Source of the DNA: Desulfofustis glycolicus DSM 9705 | GTDB lineage: Bacteria; Desulfobacterota; Desulfobulbia; Desulfobulbales; Desulfocapsaceae | DNA length: 64,000 nucleotides | Assembly (NCBI RefSeq): GCF_900130015.1 | Contig: NZ_FQXS01000009.1 | Span: 62,001-126,000, forward strand | Direction: 5' to 3' | In this document: positions 52,177-61,444 of the stretch, piece by piece | How positions within the stretch are numbered: the stretch's first letter is position 1 | Layout: the number at the start of each line of letters is the position of its first letter | The notes under the pieces: model-generated | The model's input: the letters and a program-made list of their open reading frames with translations, nothing else | Told to the model about the DNA's origin: nothing | Databases searched by the model: none | Program-made: the position numbers and the translations under genes

Positions 52177-52821
52177 TTAGTTTAAACGGGCCAGGATGGT
52201 TTCTCCGGCTCTGCTTTTCTGCCCGACTTCGGTGGTCATCGTCGCCGTGATGGGCAGGTAAAGGTCGAGACGCGAGCCGAAACGAATCAGACCGTAGCGC
52301 CGGCCGGCGTGGACCGACTCGCCGGGTTCCGCCCGGCAGACGATTCGTCTGGCGATCAGACCGGCGATCTGCACCACCGTCAGCCTGACATTTTCCCGGA
52401 CAGCGATGGTCATGGCGCAATACTCGTTTTTCAGGTGGGCATCCTTGTTGTCGGCGGCCAGGAAGGCGCCGGGTATGTGACGAATGTGCTCAATCGTGCC
52501 GGCGATGGGAATGCGGTTGACATGAACGTTGAAGATGTTCATGAAGATGGAGATCTTCCATACCCGTTCGGGAGAGAACCGCTCATCGATCACCTGCTCG
52601 ACGACGATGATTTTTCCGTCCGCCGGAGCGATGACAACATCGTTTTCCACCGGCGTGATGCGGTCCGGATCGCGGAAGAACATCAGGACAAAGGTGGTGA
52701 TCAGTACCAGCACAAGGGTTGCCGTCTGGAGGCCGAGCAGGGCACAGGTAAGGGTGAGGAAAGCGGTGTAGCCGATAAACGGGACACCCTCTCGGGCGAT
52801 GGGAATACGTTCTGTTCGCAT
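52177..52821 (-). CDS. psd: Phosphatidylserine decarboxylase, short type
   Basis: 214 residues from ATG 52821. The N-terminal half has a membrane segment; the motif FFRDPDR, then VIAPADGKI, SIFMNIFNVHVNRIP and, near the end, RFGSRLDLYLP, where cleavage before Ser gives the pyruvoyl cofactor. Matches the short archaeal/bacterial Psd form (TIGR00164). No pssA gene is adjacent. Confidence 0.93.
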   Translation of the reverse strand: MRTERIPIAREGVPFIGYTAFLTLTCALLGLQTATLVLVLITTFVLMFFRDPDRITPVENDVVIAPADGKIIVVEQVIDERFSPERVWKISIFMNIFNVHVNRIPIAGTIEHIRHIPGAFLAADNKDAHLKNEYCAMTIAVRENVRLTVVQIAGLIARRIVCRAEPGESVHAGRRYGLIRFGSRLDLYLPITATMTTEVGQKSRAGETILARLN

Positions 52822-52904
52822 GGCAATCGTCTCTTGATGTTGACCGCAGTTGAAAGTCCGTGGAAGGCGGGTTACTACTTGTCCCGCCATTGGAAGTTTA
52901 TGTG

Positions 52905-53130
52905 AACCTCAGTTTCCCGGGCTGTCCGGTTCTGCCGGAGGCTGCATCGCGGAGGCCAGGTGGGGCGGAGAAGCAGGCCCGAACGCTTCTCGCCAGGCCA
53001 TGGATGGCCTGTCTGCCGGCCTCGGAGACCAACCGATCAGACCGCAACGCAGCAGCCGGAGGGAGAATCGACCCAGCCCTATCGACCACGATGATACTTT
53101 TCAAGGTTTCCTTTGTTGTGATCTCCAGTC
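52905..53130 (-). repeat. Dispersed structured repeat, copy 4
   Basis: Minus-strand orientation. Core CTCCGGCTGCTGCGTTGCGG, GGCCATCCATGGCC hairpin, tail CGCGATGCAGCCTCC. The head departs from the others: ATGAAAAT is replaced by GGAAACCTTGAAAAG, which resembles the end of the 24.6-kb miniature element. Confidence 0.8.
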
Positions 53131-53187
53131 AGATTTGCGGAGGGTGAGGTTAAAACCGGTCCCGCCGTTGGAAAGCATTTAAAGTTA

Positions 53188-53217
53188 GCGGGGGACAGGT
53201 TAAAACCAGTCCCGCCG
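53188..53217. repeat. Short palindromic repeat, copy 5
   Basis: GCGGGGGACAGGTTA and AAACCAGTCCCGCCG; one mismatch. Lies 14 bp beyond the ilvB stop on the minus strand, so it may end ilvB transcripts. Confidence 0.7.
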
Positions 53218-53230
53218 TTGGTTAAGTTAG

Positions 53231-54937
53231 CTATACGAGCAGCATTTCGGTGGTTGCCTTGCCGGCCGGCACCATCGGATAGACGCCTTCCTCACGGGCG
53301 ATGCGGAAGTCCATCAGAACCGTGTTGTCGACGGCCAGGGCCTGCTTGATCACCTCGACGACTTCGCTCTTTTTCGTCGCGCGAAGGCCGACGGCGCCGT
53401 AGGCTTCGGCCAGCGCGACAAAATCAGGGGCGATGTCCATCTCCGTTGACGCATAGCGCTTATCGTAGAAAAGTTCCTGCCACTGACGAACCATGCCGAG
53501 GAATTGGTTGTTGAGGATCGCCACCTTTACCGGACAGCCGTATTGCCGCGCGGTAGCCAACTCCTGGATATTCATCTGAATCGAGGCGTCCCCGGCAATG
53601 TCGATCACTACTGCGTCGGGCCGGGCCAGTTTGGCGCCGATCGCGGCGGGCAGCCCGTACCCCATGGTGCCGAGACCGCCGGAGGTAAGAAAGCGGCGCG
53701 GCGTGTTGTAGCGATAGAACTGCGCAGCCCACATCTGGTGCTGGCCGACTTCGGTGGCGATGATGGCCTCGCCGTTGGTTAGCTCGTCGAGCATTTCCAC
53801 CACGTATTGCGGTTTGATGATGTCATCCCCTTCATCGCGATAGGCGAGGGGGTGTCGCTCGTTCCACTGCCTGATCTGCTCGAACCAGGTCTGGTGCTTG
53901 TCCTTTTCGTCGGTTACCGAAATCTGCTGTTCATTGTTGAACCAGGTGTTCATTGCCGTCAGGGCCTTTTTGCAGTCGGAGATGATCGGTACGTCAACCT
54001 TGACGTTTTTGCTGATCGAAGTCGGGTCGATATCGACATGAATGATACGGGCTCGCGGCGCAAAGGAGTCGAGTTTGCCGGTGACCCGGTCGTCGAAGCG
54101 TGCCCCGACGGAAATAAGCAGGTCCGCTTCGGCGACTGCCATGTTGGCGGTATAGGTGCCGTGCATACCGAGCATGCCCATCGACAATTGATGGCTGCCG
54201 GGGAAGGCGCCGAGTGCCATCAGGGTCGTTGTTACCGGAATATCGAGTTTGGTGGCCAGTTCGAAGAGTTCCCGGTCAGCATTGGCCAGGACGACGCCGC
54301 CGCCGACATAGAGAACCGGCCGGTGCGCCTCCATGATCAGGCGGCAGGCCCGGGTGATTTGCTCCATTTCCGGTTCATGGGTGGGTTGATAGTTGTGCAT
54401 CTTGATCGGAGTGGTTTCCCGGCAGGTTACCAGCGCCTTCATAATATCCTTGGGCAGGTCGACGAGAACCGGCCCCGGTCGACCGGTGCGGGCGATATGG
54501 AATGCCTCGCGCAGTGTCGGAATCAGGTCTTCCTTCTGCTTGACCAGGTAGTTGTGCTTTGTGCATGGCCGGGTAATGCCGACGATGTCGACTTCCTGAA
54601 AGGCGTCGTTCCCGATCATCGCGGTTGGCACCTGACCGGTCAGGATGACCAACGGAATCGAATCGAGATAGGCGGTGGCGATACCGGTGACACCGTTGGT
54701 TGCGCCGGGACCGGAGGTAAGCAAGGCGACACCGACCTGCCCGGTAACCCTGGCATAGCCGTCGGCGGCATGAACGGCCGCCTGTTCATGCCGAACAAGA
54801 ATATGTTTGATCCGGCTGCTTTGTATCAATTCGTCGTAGAGATCGATAACGGCGCCGCCGGGATAGCCGAAAATGGTGGAAACCTTCTCTTCCACAAGGC
54901 ATTGAACGACGGCCTGAGCGCCGGTAATCTGAGTCAT
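53231..54937 (-). CDS. ilvB: Acetolactate synthase large subunit
   Basis: 568 residues from ATG 54937, with AGAGG upstream; the open frame extends to 55135 but lacks family sequence. First common step in branched-chain amino acid synthesis. Catalytic Glu in YPGGAVIDLYDEL and HEQAAVHAADGYAR, FAD region, and the ThDP motif GDASIQMN..NN. Length fits a full large subunit. No ilvN regulatory subunit is adjacent. Divergent from leuA. Confidence 0.94.
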   Translation of the reverse strand: MTQITGAQAVVQCLVEEKVSTIFGYPGGAVIDLYDELIQSSRIKHILVRHEQAAVHAADGYARVTGQVGVALLTSGPGATNGVTGIATAYLDSIPLVILTGQVPTAMIGNDAFQEVDIVGITRPCTKHNYLVKQKEDLIPTLREAFHIARTGRPGPVLVDLPKDIMKALVTCRETTPIKMHNYQPTHEPEMEQITRACRLIMEAHRPVLYVGGGVVLANADRELFELATKLDIPVTTTLMALGAFPGSHQLSMGMLGMHGTYTANMAVAEADLLISVGARFDDRVTGKLDSFAPRARIIHVDIDPTSISKNVKVDVPIISDCKKALTAMNTWFNNEQQISVTDEKDKHQTWFEQIRQWNERHPLAYRDEGDDIIKPQYVVEMLDELTNGEAIIATEVGQHQMWAAQFYRYNTPRRFLTSGGLGTMGYGLPAAIGAKLARPDAVVIDIAGDASIQMNIQELATARQYGCPVKVAILNNQFLGMVRQWQELFYDKRYASTEMDIAPDFVALAEAYGAVGLRATKKSEVVEVIKQALAVDNTVLMDFRIAREEGVYPMVPAGKATTEMLLV

Positions 54938-55012
54938 GATTATGAACCTCTGAGTAGACGTCTGGAAAAACGATATGCCGGTTGGTTCCGGCGATGGATG
55001 AACGAACTTTAA

Positions 55013-55041
55013 AGTATAAAAATCCGTCCGAAATATGTCAA
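55013..55041 (-). promoter_or_regulatory. Sigma70-type promoter of ilvB
   Basis: On the minus strand TTGACA (55041-55036), 17-bp spacer, TATACT (55018-55013): a near-consensus promoter giving a leader of about 70 nt. No leader peptide seen in that leader. Confidence 0.8.
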
Positions 55042-55118
55042 CACCAATGGAACCGACGTTCTCTTCCCGGTGCGGTCCGAGAGCAGGTTCCGGCGCCGAG
55101 GCAGGCAGCAGAATTGTC

Positions 55119-55148
55119 TTGACAACCGGAAGCAACCGGGTTTACAGT
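55119..55148 (+). promoter_or_regulatory. Sigma70-type promoter of the leuA operon
   Basis: TTGACA (55119-55124), 18-bp spacer, TACAGT (55143-55148). About 40 bp upstream of the leucine-rich leader peptide. Confidence 0.7.
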
Positions 55149-55190
55149 GCTAATCAAAGTGACCACTGCGTACATACAATAAATAACAAG

Positions 55191-55277
55191 ATGATAGATA
55201 TGCTCCTCCTGGCTCTACACGCACTTCTTCGACTGACCCTGTCGGGTCATGCCGCGGTACGGGACGGGATCGTGTAG
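55191..55277 (+). CDS. leuL: Leucine leader peptide (leuA attenuator)
   Basis: 28 residues: MIDMLLLALHALLRLTLSGH and AAVRDGIV. Eight of residues 5-17 are leucine. It ends in TAG shortly before a strong terminator hairpin and upstream of leuA. This is the structure of a ribosome-mediated attenuator: leucine starvation stalls the ribosome and frees the antiterminator. GCCGCGG at 55251-55257 in the leader can pair with the 5' arm of the terminator. No good ribosome-binding site is visible beyond AATAACAAG. Confidence 0.85.
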   Translation: MIDMLLLALHALLRLTLSGHAAVRDGIV

Positions 55278-55301
55278 CATAGTTGAGAATCCAGTTGACA
55301 C

Positions 55302-55335
55302 GGCCGCGGTTGCAGAAACCGCGGCCTTTTTTTTT
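55302..55335 (+). terminator. Attenuator terminator before leuA
   Basis: Perfect 10-bp stem GGCCGCGGTT-GCAGA-AACCGCGGCC followed by nine T. Located 24 bp after the leader peptide stop and about 160 bp before leuA. Confidence 0.92.
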
Positions 55336-55492
55336 GTCCGGCGGCGCGTTGAGCGCGGCAGGGCAGGCCACGAAGGCTCAGACACGGTGAGTCTGGTGCA
55401 TCGGCTGGTTTGAGGAGAATACAAGACGATATCGCCTCGGGTGTCTATCCGTGTACTCGTCGTCGCTATCGAGAATCCCGCAGGAGAGATCC

Positions 55493-57202
55493 ATGAAACC
55501 GGAATCAGTAAAGAAATATCGACCCTATCCAACCCTGCCGTTTCCGCAGCGGACCTGGCCGGACAAGCGGATTGAGACGGCGCCGACCTGGTGCAGTGTC
55601 GATCTGCGTGACGGCAACCAGGCATTGATCCAGCCGATGAGTCTGGCAAAAAAACTGGAGATGTGGGAGTTGCTTCTCGATATCGGCTTTCGAGAGATCG
55701 AGGTCGGATTTCCATCGGCCTCGCAGGTCGAATTCGAATTTGCCCGGACCCTCATCGACGACGGCCTGATCCCGCCGGGCACCGCTATTCAGGTGTTGAC
55801 GCAGGCGCGCGAGCATCTGATCAAGCGAACGTTCGAATCAATCAGGGGCGCCCGGGATGTAATCGTCCATCTCTATAATTCCACATCGACCTTGCAGCGT
55901 GATGTGGTCTTCAATATGAGCCGGAAGGAGATTATCGATCTCGCCGTGCGCGGCGCCGAGTTGGTGCAGCAGGAAGCAAAAAACTATCCCGAAACCAGAT
56001 TTCGCTATCAATATTCCCCGGAGAGCTTTACCGGGACCGAGCTCGACTTCGCCGTCGAGATCTGCGAAGCGGTAATGGCTGTATGGCAGGCTGACGAGCA
56101 GAACCGGATTATCATCAACCTGCCGGCGACCGTGGAACTGGCCACCCCGAATATCTTTGCCGACCAAATCGAATGGTTTTGCGCGCACATGAAACAGCGC
56201 GATGCCGCCATCATCAGCGTGCACACCCACAATGACCGAGGTTGTGCCGTGGCCGCCACCGAACTGGCGTTGATGGCCGGTGCCGAGCGGGTCGAGGGGA
56301 CCCTGTTCGGCAACGGTGAGCGAACGGGCAATGTCGATATCGTTACGCTGGCCCTCAACATGTTCACCCACGGCGTTGACCCTCAGCTCGATCTCCATGA
56401 TATCAACCGCCTGATCGATGTCTATGAGCGAGTCAATCGCATTCCGGTGCACCTCCGTCACCCCTATGCCGGGGAACTGGTCTACACGGCCTTTTCCGGC
56501 TCCCACCAGGATGCGATCAACAAAGGCATGAGTCGTTACGAGACGGCGTCCGCCGCATTCTGGGAAGTACCGTATCTGCCGATCGACCCCTCGGACGTTG
56601 GTCGGACCTATGAGTCGATTATTCGTATCAACAGTCAGTCGGGAAAGGGCGGCGTGGCCTATATCATGGATCACGACTTCGGCATCAAGATGCCCAAAGA
56701 GATGCATCCCGAGTTTGGCCGGATCGTGCAGGAGATGACCGATCGTGAAGGACGTGAGTTGCACGCCCGGGAAATCAATCATGCCTTTGAAGAGACGTAT
56801 CTCGATCTGCATCACCCTTTTGACCTGATCTCCTTCCAGGTGATGAAACGACACAGCGATAAAAAGGAGAAACGGTCCTTTGCCGAAGTGGAGGCGACCC
56901 TGGAGGTGGATGGTCGCGAGCAGTCGATCAAAGGGACCGGTAACGGCCCGCTTGATGCTTTCTCCAACGCTTTGAAAGTCCTGGTCACCGGTGAGTGGTC
57001 CCTGTGCAGCTATCATGAGCATGCCCTCAATACCGGCTCCCATGCCAAAGCGGTGGCCTATATCCAGGTTGAACGTTCGGATGGCAAACGTTTTTGGGGT
57101 GCCGGCATCGACACCGATATCATTATCGCCTCTGTCAAGGCCTTGTTGAGCGGTCTCAATCGCGCTGCCAACGGCCAGAAGGCGACGGTCGCCCTTGGCT
57201 GA
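55493..57202 (+). CDS. leuA: 2-isopropylmalate synthase, LeuA2 type
   Basis: 569 residues from ATG 55493 with CAGGAGA upstream. Condenses acetyl-CoA with 2-oxoisovalerate, the first step of leucine synthesis. HMGL-type TIM barrel: SVDLRDGNQALIQPM, SVHTHNDRGCAVAATEL, EGTLFGNGERTGN; C-terminal LeuA dimer/regulatory domain (from about 440). The N-terminus (KYRPYPTLPFPQRTWPDK) marks the longer type found in actinobacteria and some proteobacteria. Controlled by the attenuator upstream. No leuB/C/D in the window. Confidence 0.95.
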   Translation: MKPESVKKYRPYPTLPFPQRTWPDKRIETAPTWCSVDLRDGNQALIQPMSLAKKLEMWELLLDIGFREIEVGFPSASQVEFEFARTLIDDGLIPPGTAIQVLTQAREHLIKRTFESIRGARDVIVHLYNSTSTLQRDVVFNMSRKEIIDLAVRGAELVQQEAKNYPETRFRYQYSPESFTGTELDFAVEICEAVMAVWQADEQNRIIINLPATVELATPNIFADQIEWFCAHMKQRDAAIISVHTHNDRGCAVAATELALMAGAERVEGTLFGNGERTGNVDIVTLALNMFTHGVDPQLDLHDINRLIDVYERVNRIPVHLRHPYAGELVYTAFSGSHQDAINKGMSRYETASAAFWEVPYLPIDPSDVGRTYESIIRINSQSGKGGVAYIMDHDFGIKMPKEMHPEFGRIVQEMTDREGRELHAREINHAFEETYLDLHHPFDLISFQVMKRHSDKKEKRSFAEVEATLEVDGREQSIKGTGNGPLDAFSNALKVLVTGEWSLCSYHEHALNTGSHAKAVAYIQVERSDGKRFWGAGIDTDIIIASVKALLSGLNRAANGQKATVALG

Positions 57203-57367
57203 GCGAAGCGGCCTAGCCCGGCCCACTCGCTTCCCTCGTGCAGACACCTGAACAGGTTGCTGGCGCGCGACAGAATCTGTTTGCCAAGGCCGGGCGATTA
57301 TGGTTAGCTGTCAGCGCCGACGGCGGGGTAGGCTCGTTCGGGCAGCTAATCGAGACTATGTCAGGAC

Positions 57368-58489
57368 ATGAAAAAAAAGGCGCTGATTACCGGGGTGACG
57401 GGCCAGGATGGCTCGTACCTGGTCGAGTTTCTGTTGGAGAAAGGGTACGAAGTGCACGGCATCAAACGTCGCACTTCACTGTTCAATACGGACCGGATCG
57501 ATCATATCTACCAGGGTCCCCATGAGACTGATCGTCGTTTCATCCTGCATCATGGCGACCTGACCGACTCGTCGAGTCTAATCCATATCATCGAAAAGGT
57601 CAAACCGGACGAACTCTACAACCTGGCCGCTCAGTCTCACGTTGCCGTTTCTTTCGAAGAGCCGGAATATACAGCCAATTCCGACGCGCTCGGGACGCTG
57701 CGGCTGCTTGAGGCGATCAGGATTCTCGGCCTGACCGGAAAAACGAGATTTTACCAGGCCTCCACCTCCGAGCTTTACGGAATGGTTCAGGAGATCCCGC
57801 AGAGCGAGCGAACACCGTTCTACCCGCGATCTCCCTATGCGGTGGCCAAACTCTATTCCTACTGGATCGTGGTCAACTACCGGGAAGCTTATTCGATGTA
57901 CGCCTGCAACGGGATTCTGTTCAACCACGAATCGCCGCGACGCGGCGAGACCTTCGTCACCCGTAAGATCACCCGGGCGCTGGCCAGGATCGTGCTCGGC
58001 CTGCATGATTGCCTCTATCTCGGTAATCTCAATGCACTGCGAGACTGGGGCCACGCCCGAGATTACGTTGAGATGCAGTGGCTCATGCTGCAGCAGGACC
58101 GACCTGAGGATTATGTGATCGCCACCGGCGAGCAGCATTCGGTGCGCGATTTCGTCGAGCGTGCCGCCGGCGAATTGGGCATCACCCTGTCTTGGAGCGG
58201 GCAGGGTATCGATGAAGTCGGCACCGTCGAGCAGGTCGATCCGGCCAAGGGTGATGTCAGGTGCCGGCCCGGGCAGGTAATTGTCCGGGTTGATCCGCGT
58301 TACTTCCGGCCGACAGAGGTGGAAACCCTGTTGGGTGATCCGACCAAGGCCAAGAATGAGCTCGGCTGGCAGCCGCGTACCAGTTTCTCCGAGCTGGTCG
58401 CCGAAATGGTGCGGGCGGACCTGGAAGAGGCCCGGCGTGACGAACTCTGCCAGGGAGAAGGGTTCCAGACCTTCAATCACCACGAATAA
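57368..58489 (+). CDS. gmd: GDP-mannose 4,6-dehydratase
   Basis: 373 residues. SDR enzyme: [66 protein letters not shown], active-site Tyr/Lys in [12 protein letters not shown], and [14 protein letters not shown]. Makes GDP-4-keto-6-deoxymannose, the substrate of the next enzyme. 165 bp after leuA with nothing definite in between. Confidence 0.96.
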   Translation: MKKKALITGVTGQDGSYLVEFLLEKGYEVHGIKRRTSLFNTDRIDHIYQGPHETDRRFILHHGDLTDSSSLIHIIEKVKPDELYNLAAQSHVAVSFEEPEYTANSDALGTLRLLEAIRILGLTGKTRFYQASTSELYGMVQEIPQSERTPFYPRSPYAVAKLYSYWIVVNYREAYSMYACNGILFNHESPRRGETFVTRKITRALARIVLGLHDCLYLGNLNALRDWGHARDYVEMQWLMLQQDRPEDYVIATGEQHSVRDFVERAAGELGITLSWSGQGIDEVGTVEQVDPAKGDVRCRPGQVIVRVDPRYFRPTEVETLLGDPTKAKNELGWQPRTSFSELVAEMVRADLEEARRDELCQGEGFQTFNHHE

Positions 58490-58538
58490 AGAGGGCGTAG
58501 ATAGTGATCATTCGACCGGGACACCCTACGAGTTGTCG

Positions 58539-59660
58539 ATGACAGGACCTCTACCGGAATATTCGCTGCACAGTCGGATCTTCGTCGCCGGCCATAGGGG
58601 CATGGTCGGTTCGGCCATTTTGCGCTTGCTGCGGAAGAAAGGATACGAAAACCTCATCACCCGCCGTTCATCCGAGCTTGATCTGACCGATCAACGGGCG
58701 GTCCGGCAGTTTTTCGCCGATGAATCAGTCGACCGCGTCGTGTTGGCCGCAGCGCGGGTCGGAGGAATTTACGCCAACAACACCTATCCTGCAGAGTTCA
58801 TTCATCAGAACCTGATGATCCAGAGCAATGTGATTCACGAGGCCTGGCGTAGTGGGGTCAAGCAACTGTTGTTTCTCGGCAGCTCCTGCATTTACCCGCG
58901 GGACTGTCCGCAGCCGATGCGCGAGGAGGCGCTGCTGACCGGCCCACTGGAAGTTACCAACGAGCCGTACGCGGTGGCCAAGATCGCCGGTATCAAGATG
59001 TGCGAGGCCTATAATCGCCAGTACGATACCGACTACCGGGCGGTCATGCCAACCAATCTCTATGGTCCCGGGGACAATTATCACCTGCAGAACTCCCACG
59101 TGGTTCCGGCGATCATCAGGAAATATCATCTAGCTCGACTGGCCCGGCAGCAGGATTGGGACGGGATCGAGGCCGATGAACGGACCTTCGGCCCGATTCC
59201 GCGTGACATCAGGATGGCGCTTGGTATCGGCCAGGCGACCGGGCAGCGAGCGCCGACCGGTGGTTTGGTGCAGGTCGAACTCTGGGGCAGTGGTCAGGCA
59301 CGCCGGGAATTCCTTCACGTGGACGATATGGCGTCGGCCTGCCTCCATATCATGGAAATCGATCGGCAGAACTGGCAACAGGCACTCGCCGAGGGCGATT
59401 CGTCAGGTCCGGTGCCTTCTTTCGTCAACATCGGTGTCGGTAAGGATTGTACGATCCGGGAGCTTGCCGAGGTGATCAGGGAGATGGTTGGCTTTCACGG
59501 GGAGACCCGCTACGACACCTCCCAACCCGAGGGCACGCCCCGAAAACTACTCGATACGAGGCGGTTGCAGCGCTTTGGCTGGCAGCCCTCTTTTTCTCTG
59601 GCCGATGGGCTGCGTAACGTCTATACCTGGTACCGGGCACAAACAGAGAACGGGAGGTGA
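58539..59660 (+). CDS. fcl: GDP-L-fucose synthase
   Basis: 373 residues from ATG 58539; the frame is open further upstream through gmd but without homologous sequence. Epimerase/reductase: [49 protein letters not shown], and catalytic Tyr/Lys in [17 protein letters not shown]. The insert [20 protein letters not shown] (about residues 193-212) is longer than in E. coli Fcl. With gmd it makes GDP-L-fucose for surface polysaccharide. Confidence 0.94.
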   Translation: MTGPLPEYSLHSRIFVAGHRGMVGSAILRLLRKKGYENLITRRSSELDLTDQRAVRQFFADESVDRVVLAAARVGGIYANNTYPAEFIHQNLMIQSNVIHEAWRSGVKQLLFLGSSCIYPRDCPQPMREEALLTGPLEVTNEPYAVAKIAGIKMCEAYNRQYDTDYRAVMPTNLYGPGDNYHLQNSHVVPAIIRKYHLARLARQQDWDGIEADERTFGPIPRDIRMALGIGQATGQRAPTGGLVQVELWGSGQARREFLHVDDMASACLHIMEIDRQNWQQALAEGDSSGPVPSFVNIGVGKDCTIRELAEVIREMVGFHGETRYDTSQPEGTPRKLLDTRRLQRFGWQPSFSLADGLRNVYTWYRAQTENGR

Positions 59661-59717
59661 CTCCCTCCGTCAGGTTGTCTGGACCAGTTTCGACTCTTCT
59701 AGTAAGCGGATGTCGTG

Positions 59718-61421
59718 ATGAAAGGTGAAGATTATTCCGAATCCCTGGTGGTGCACTTTCGCCGTGCCGAGGAGTTGCGTCGTCAAGCCCTGGACTTGAC
59801 GGCTATCAATCCAAACGAGCGGCAGCTGTTCGATCTTGAGCTGCTGCTCAACCGCGGTTTTTACCCACTGACCGGCTTCATGGACCGGGCCGCGTACGAA
59901 TCGGTGCTTGACGGGCTCACTTTGCCGGACGGGACGGTCTGGCCACTGCCGGTCTGTCTCGATGTTGACGAACGGACGGCCGCGCAATTGTCGCCGGGAC
60001 AAAAGGTCGCACTCAATGACCAGGAAGGGTTTTTGCTGGCGATCCTGACCGTCTCTGACGTGTGGCGCCCCGATCGACAGGCCGAGGCCGAGCAGGTCTT
60101 CGGCAGTTCGGAACCGGCTGCCCATCCCGGTGTCAGGCAGCTGCTCGAGGGCAGCAAACCGTTTTATGTCGGTGGCACCGTCGAAGGGATCAGTCTACCG
60201 ATCCATTACGATTTTCTGCAACTGCGGCTGACCCCGTCGGAAACCGTGCGACGCTTTACAATGAACGGCTGGCGCCGGGTACTCGGTTTTCATACCGAGC
60301 AATATCTGCATTGTGCTCACCGGGAGATGGTGCTCGATGCGGCCCGTCAAATCGGGGCGGCGATTTTTCTGCAGCCGGTGGTAGGGCTTGATCATCCGGG
60401 AGATGTCGATTTCTTTACCCATATCCGTTGTTACCAGGTATTTACCAGCAAGTTTCCGCCCAATATGATCATGCTTGGCCTGTCGCCATTTGCTTCACGC
60501 CGGGCCGGTCCCCGGGAAGCTTTGCAGCAGGCTATCATGCGCCGCAATTTCGGCTGTACGCATTTCATGGTCGCCGATGATCATGCCGATCCGTTTGCCA
60601 ATCAAAACGGTTCAGCGATGCTTTTTTACGAAAAAGGTGCGGCCCAGGAGTTGGTTGCTCGATATGCAACGAAGACCGGGATCGAGATGGTCCCGCAGCT
60701 GGAATATTGTTACGATGAAGAGAGTGGCACCTACTCTCCACTGTCGGCACAGGAGACGGACAGCAAGCGCGCCGTTACGTCGACGGAATTGCAGAGCCGG
60801 ATCGTTCGCGGCGATGAACTGCCCGATTGGTTCGTCTGGCAGGACATGCTTGACGAGTTGCAGCTGGCTTTTCCACCGAAGTCCAGGCAGGGATTCACCA
60901 TTTTCATGACCGGCCTGTCTGGGTCGGGAAAATCGACGATCGCCAAGGTGTTGCTGGTCAAATTTATGGAACTGCGCGAGCGACCGGTAACCTTGCTTGA
61001 CGGCGATATTGTCAGGAAGAACCTGTCATCGGAACTGAACTTTTCGCGGGAGCATCGGGATCTCAATGTCACCCGTATCGGCTATGTCGCCTCAGAGATC
61101 ACCAAGAACGGCGGTATCGCCATTTGTGCGCCGATTGCGCCATACGAGGAGTCACGACAGGCAAACCGGGCGCTGATCTCCCGCTATGGCGGCTATATTG
61201 AGGTCCATGTTTCAACGCCGCTCGAAATTTGCGAACAGCGTGACCGCAAGGGATTGTATGCCAAGGCCCGATCAGGGCGGATCAAAGGGGTGACCGGAAT
61301 CACCGATCCCTATCACCCGCCTGTCAATCCGGAACTGCGCATCGACACATCAACGATGACGCCGCTGGAAGCCGCCCAGGAGATCATGCTCTACTTGCAG
61401 CAGCAGGGCTATGTCTCCTGA
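59718..61421 (+). CDS. Sulfurylase-like / adenylylsulfate kinase fusion with altered sulfurylase motifs
   Basis: 567 residues from ATG 59718. Residues 1-385 follow the sulfate adenylyltransferase fold (N-terminal PUA-like domain with LLLNRGFYPLTGFM; core GWRRVLGF...). The catalytic QTRNPxHRAH motif reads HTEQYLHCAH (192-201), keeping only the His pair, and the GRDHAGPG loop reads ADDHADPF (286-293). Residues 390-567 are an apparently intact APS kinase: P-loop GLSGSGKS (399-406), LDGDIVRKNLSSEL, SEITKNGGIAICAPIAPY, RDRKGLYAKARSG. The closest family is the bifunctional sat/cysC fusion (PRK05537-like), which normally has canonical motifs. Next to GDP-fucose genes, so a role in sulfated polysaccharide (PAPS supply) is possible. 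Confidence 0.88.
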   Translation: MKGEDYSESLVVHFRRAEELRRQALDLTAINPNERQLFDLELLLNRGFYPLTGFMDRAAYESVLDGLTLPDGTVWPLPVCLDVDERTAAQLSPGQKVALNDQEGFLLAILTVSDVWRPDRQAEAEQVFGSSEPAAHPGVRQLLEGSKPFYVGGTVEGISLPIHYDFLQLRLTPSETVRRFTMNGWRRVLGFHTEQYLHCAHREMVLDAARQIGAAIFLQPVVGLDHPGDVDFFTHIRCYQVFTSKFPPNMIMLGLSPFASRRAGPREALQQAIMRRNFGCTHFMVADDHADPFANQNGSAMLFYEKGAAQELVARYATKTGIEMVPQLEYCYDEESGTYSPLSAQETDSKRAVTSTELQSRIVRGDELPDWFVWQDMLDELQLAFPPKSRQGFTIFMTGLSGSGKSTIAKVLLVKFMELRERPVTLLDGDIVRKNLSSELNFSREHRDLNVTRIGYVASEITKNGGIAICAPIAPYEESRQANRALISRYGGYIEVHVSTPLEICEQRDRKGLYAKARSGRIKGVTGITDPYHPPVNPELRIDTSTMTPLEAAQEIMLYLQQQGYVS

Positions 61422-61444
61422 TCTGCCGATCTGTCCCGCACAAG

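Larger units (their letters stand above)
52822..53230. other. Repeat-filled gap between ilvB and psd
   Basis: Contains dispersed-repeat copy 4 (52905-53130) and three short-palindrome fragments: a half copy near 52876, one at 53143-53158 (GGTTAAAACCGGTCCCGCCG), and a better one at 53188-53217. No gene is supported. Confidence 0.6.

Noticed and set aside
53807-55012. 401-codon plus-strand frame
   Set aside because: Antisense to ilvB, which is complete and conserved.
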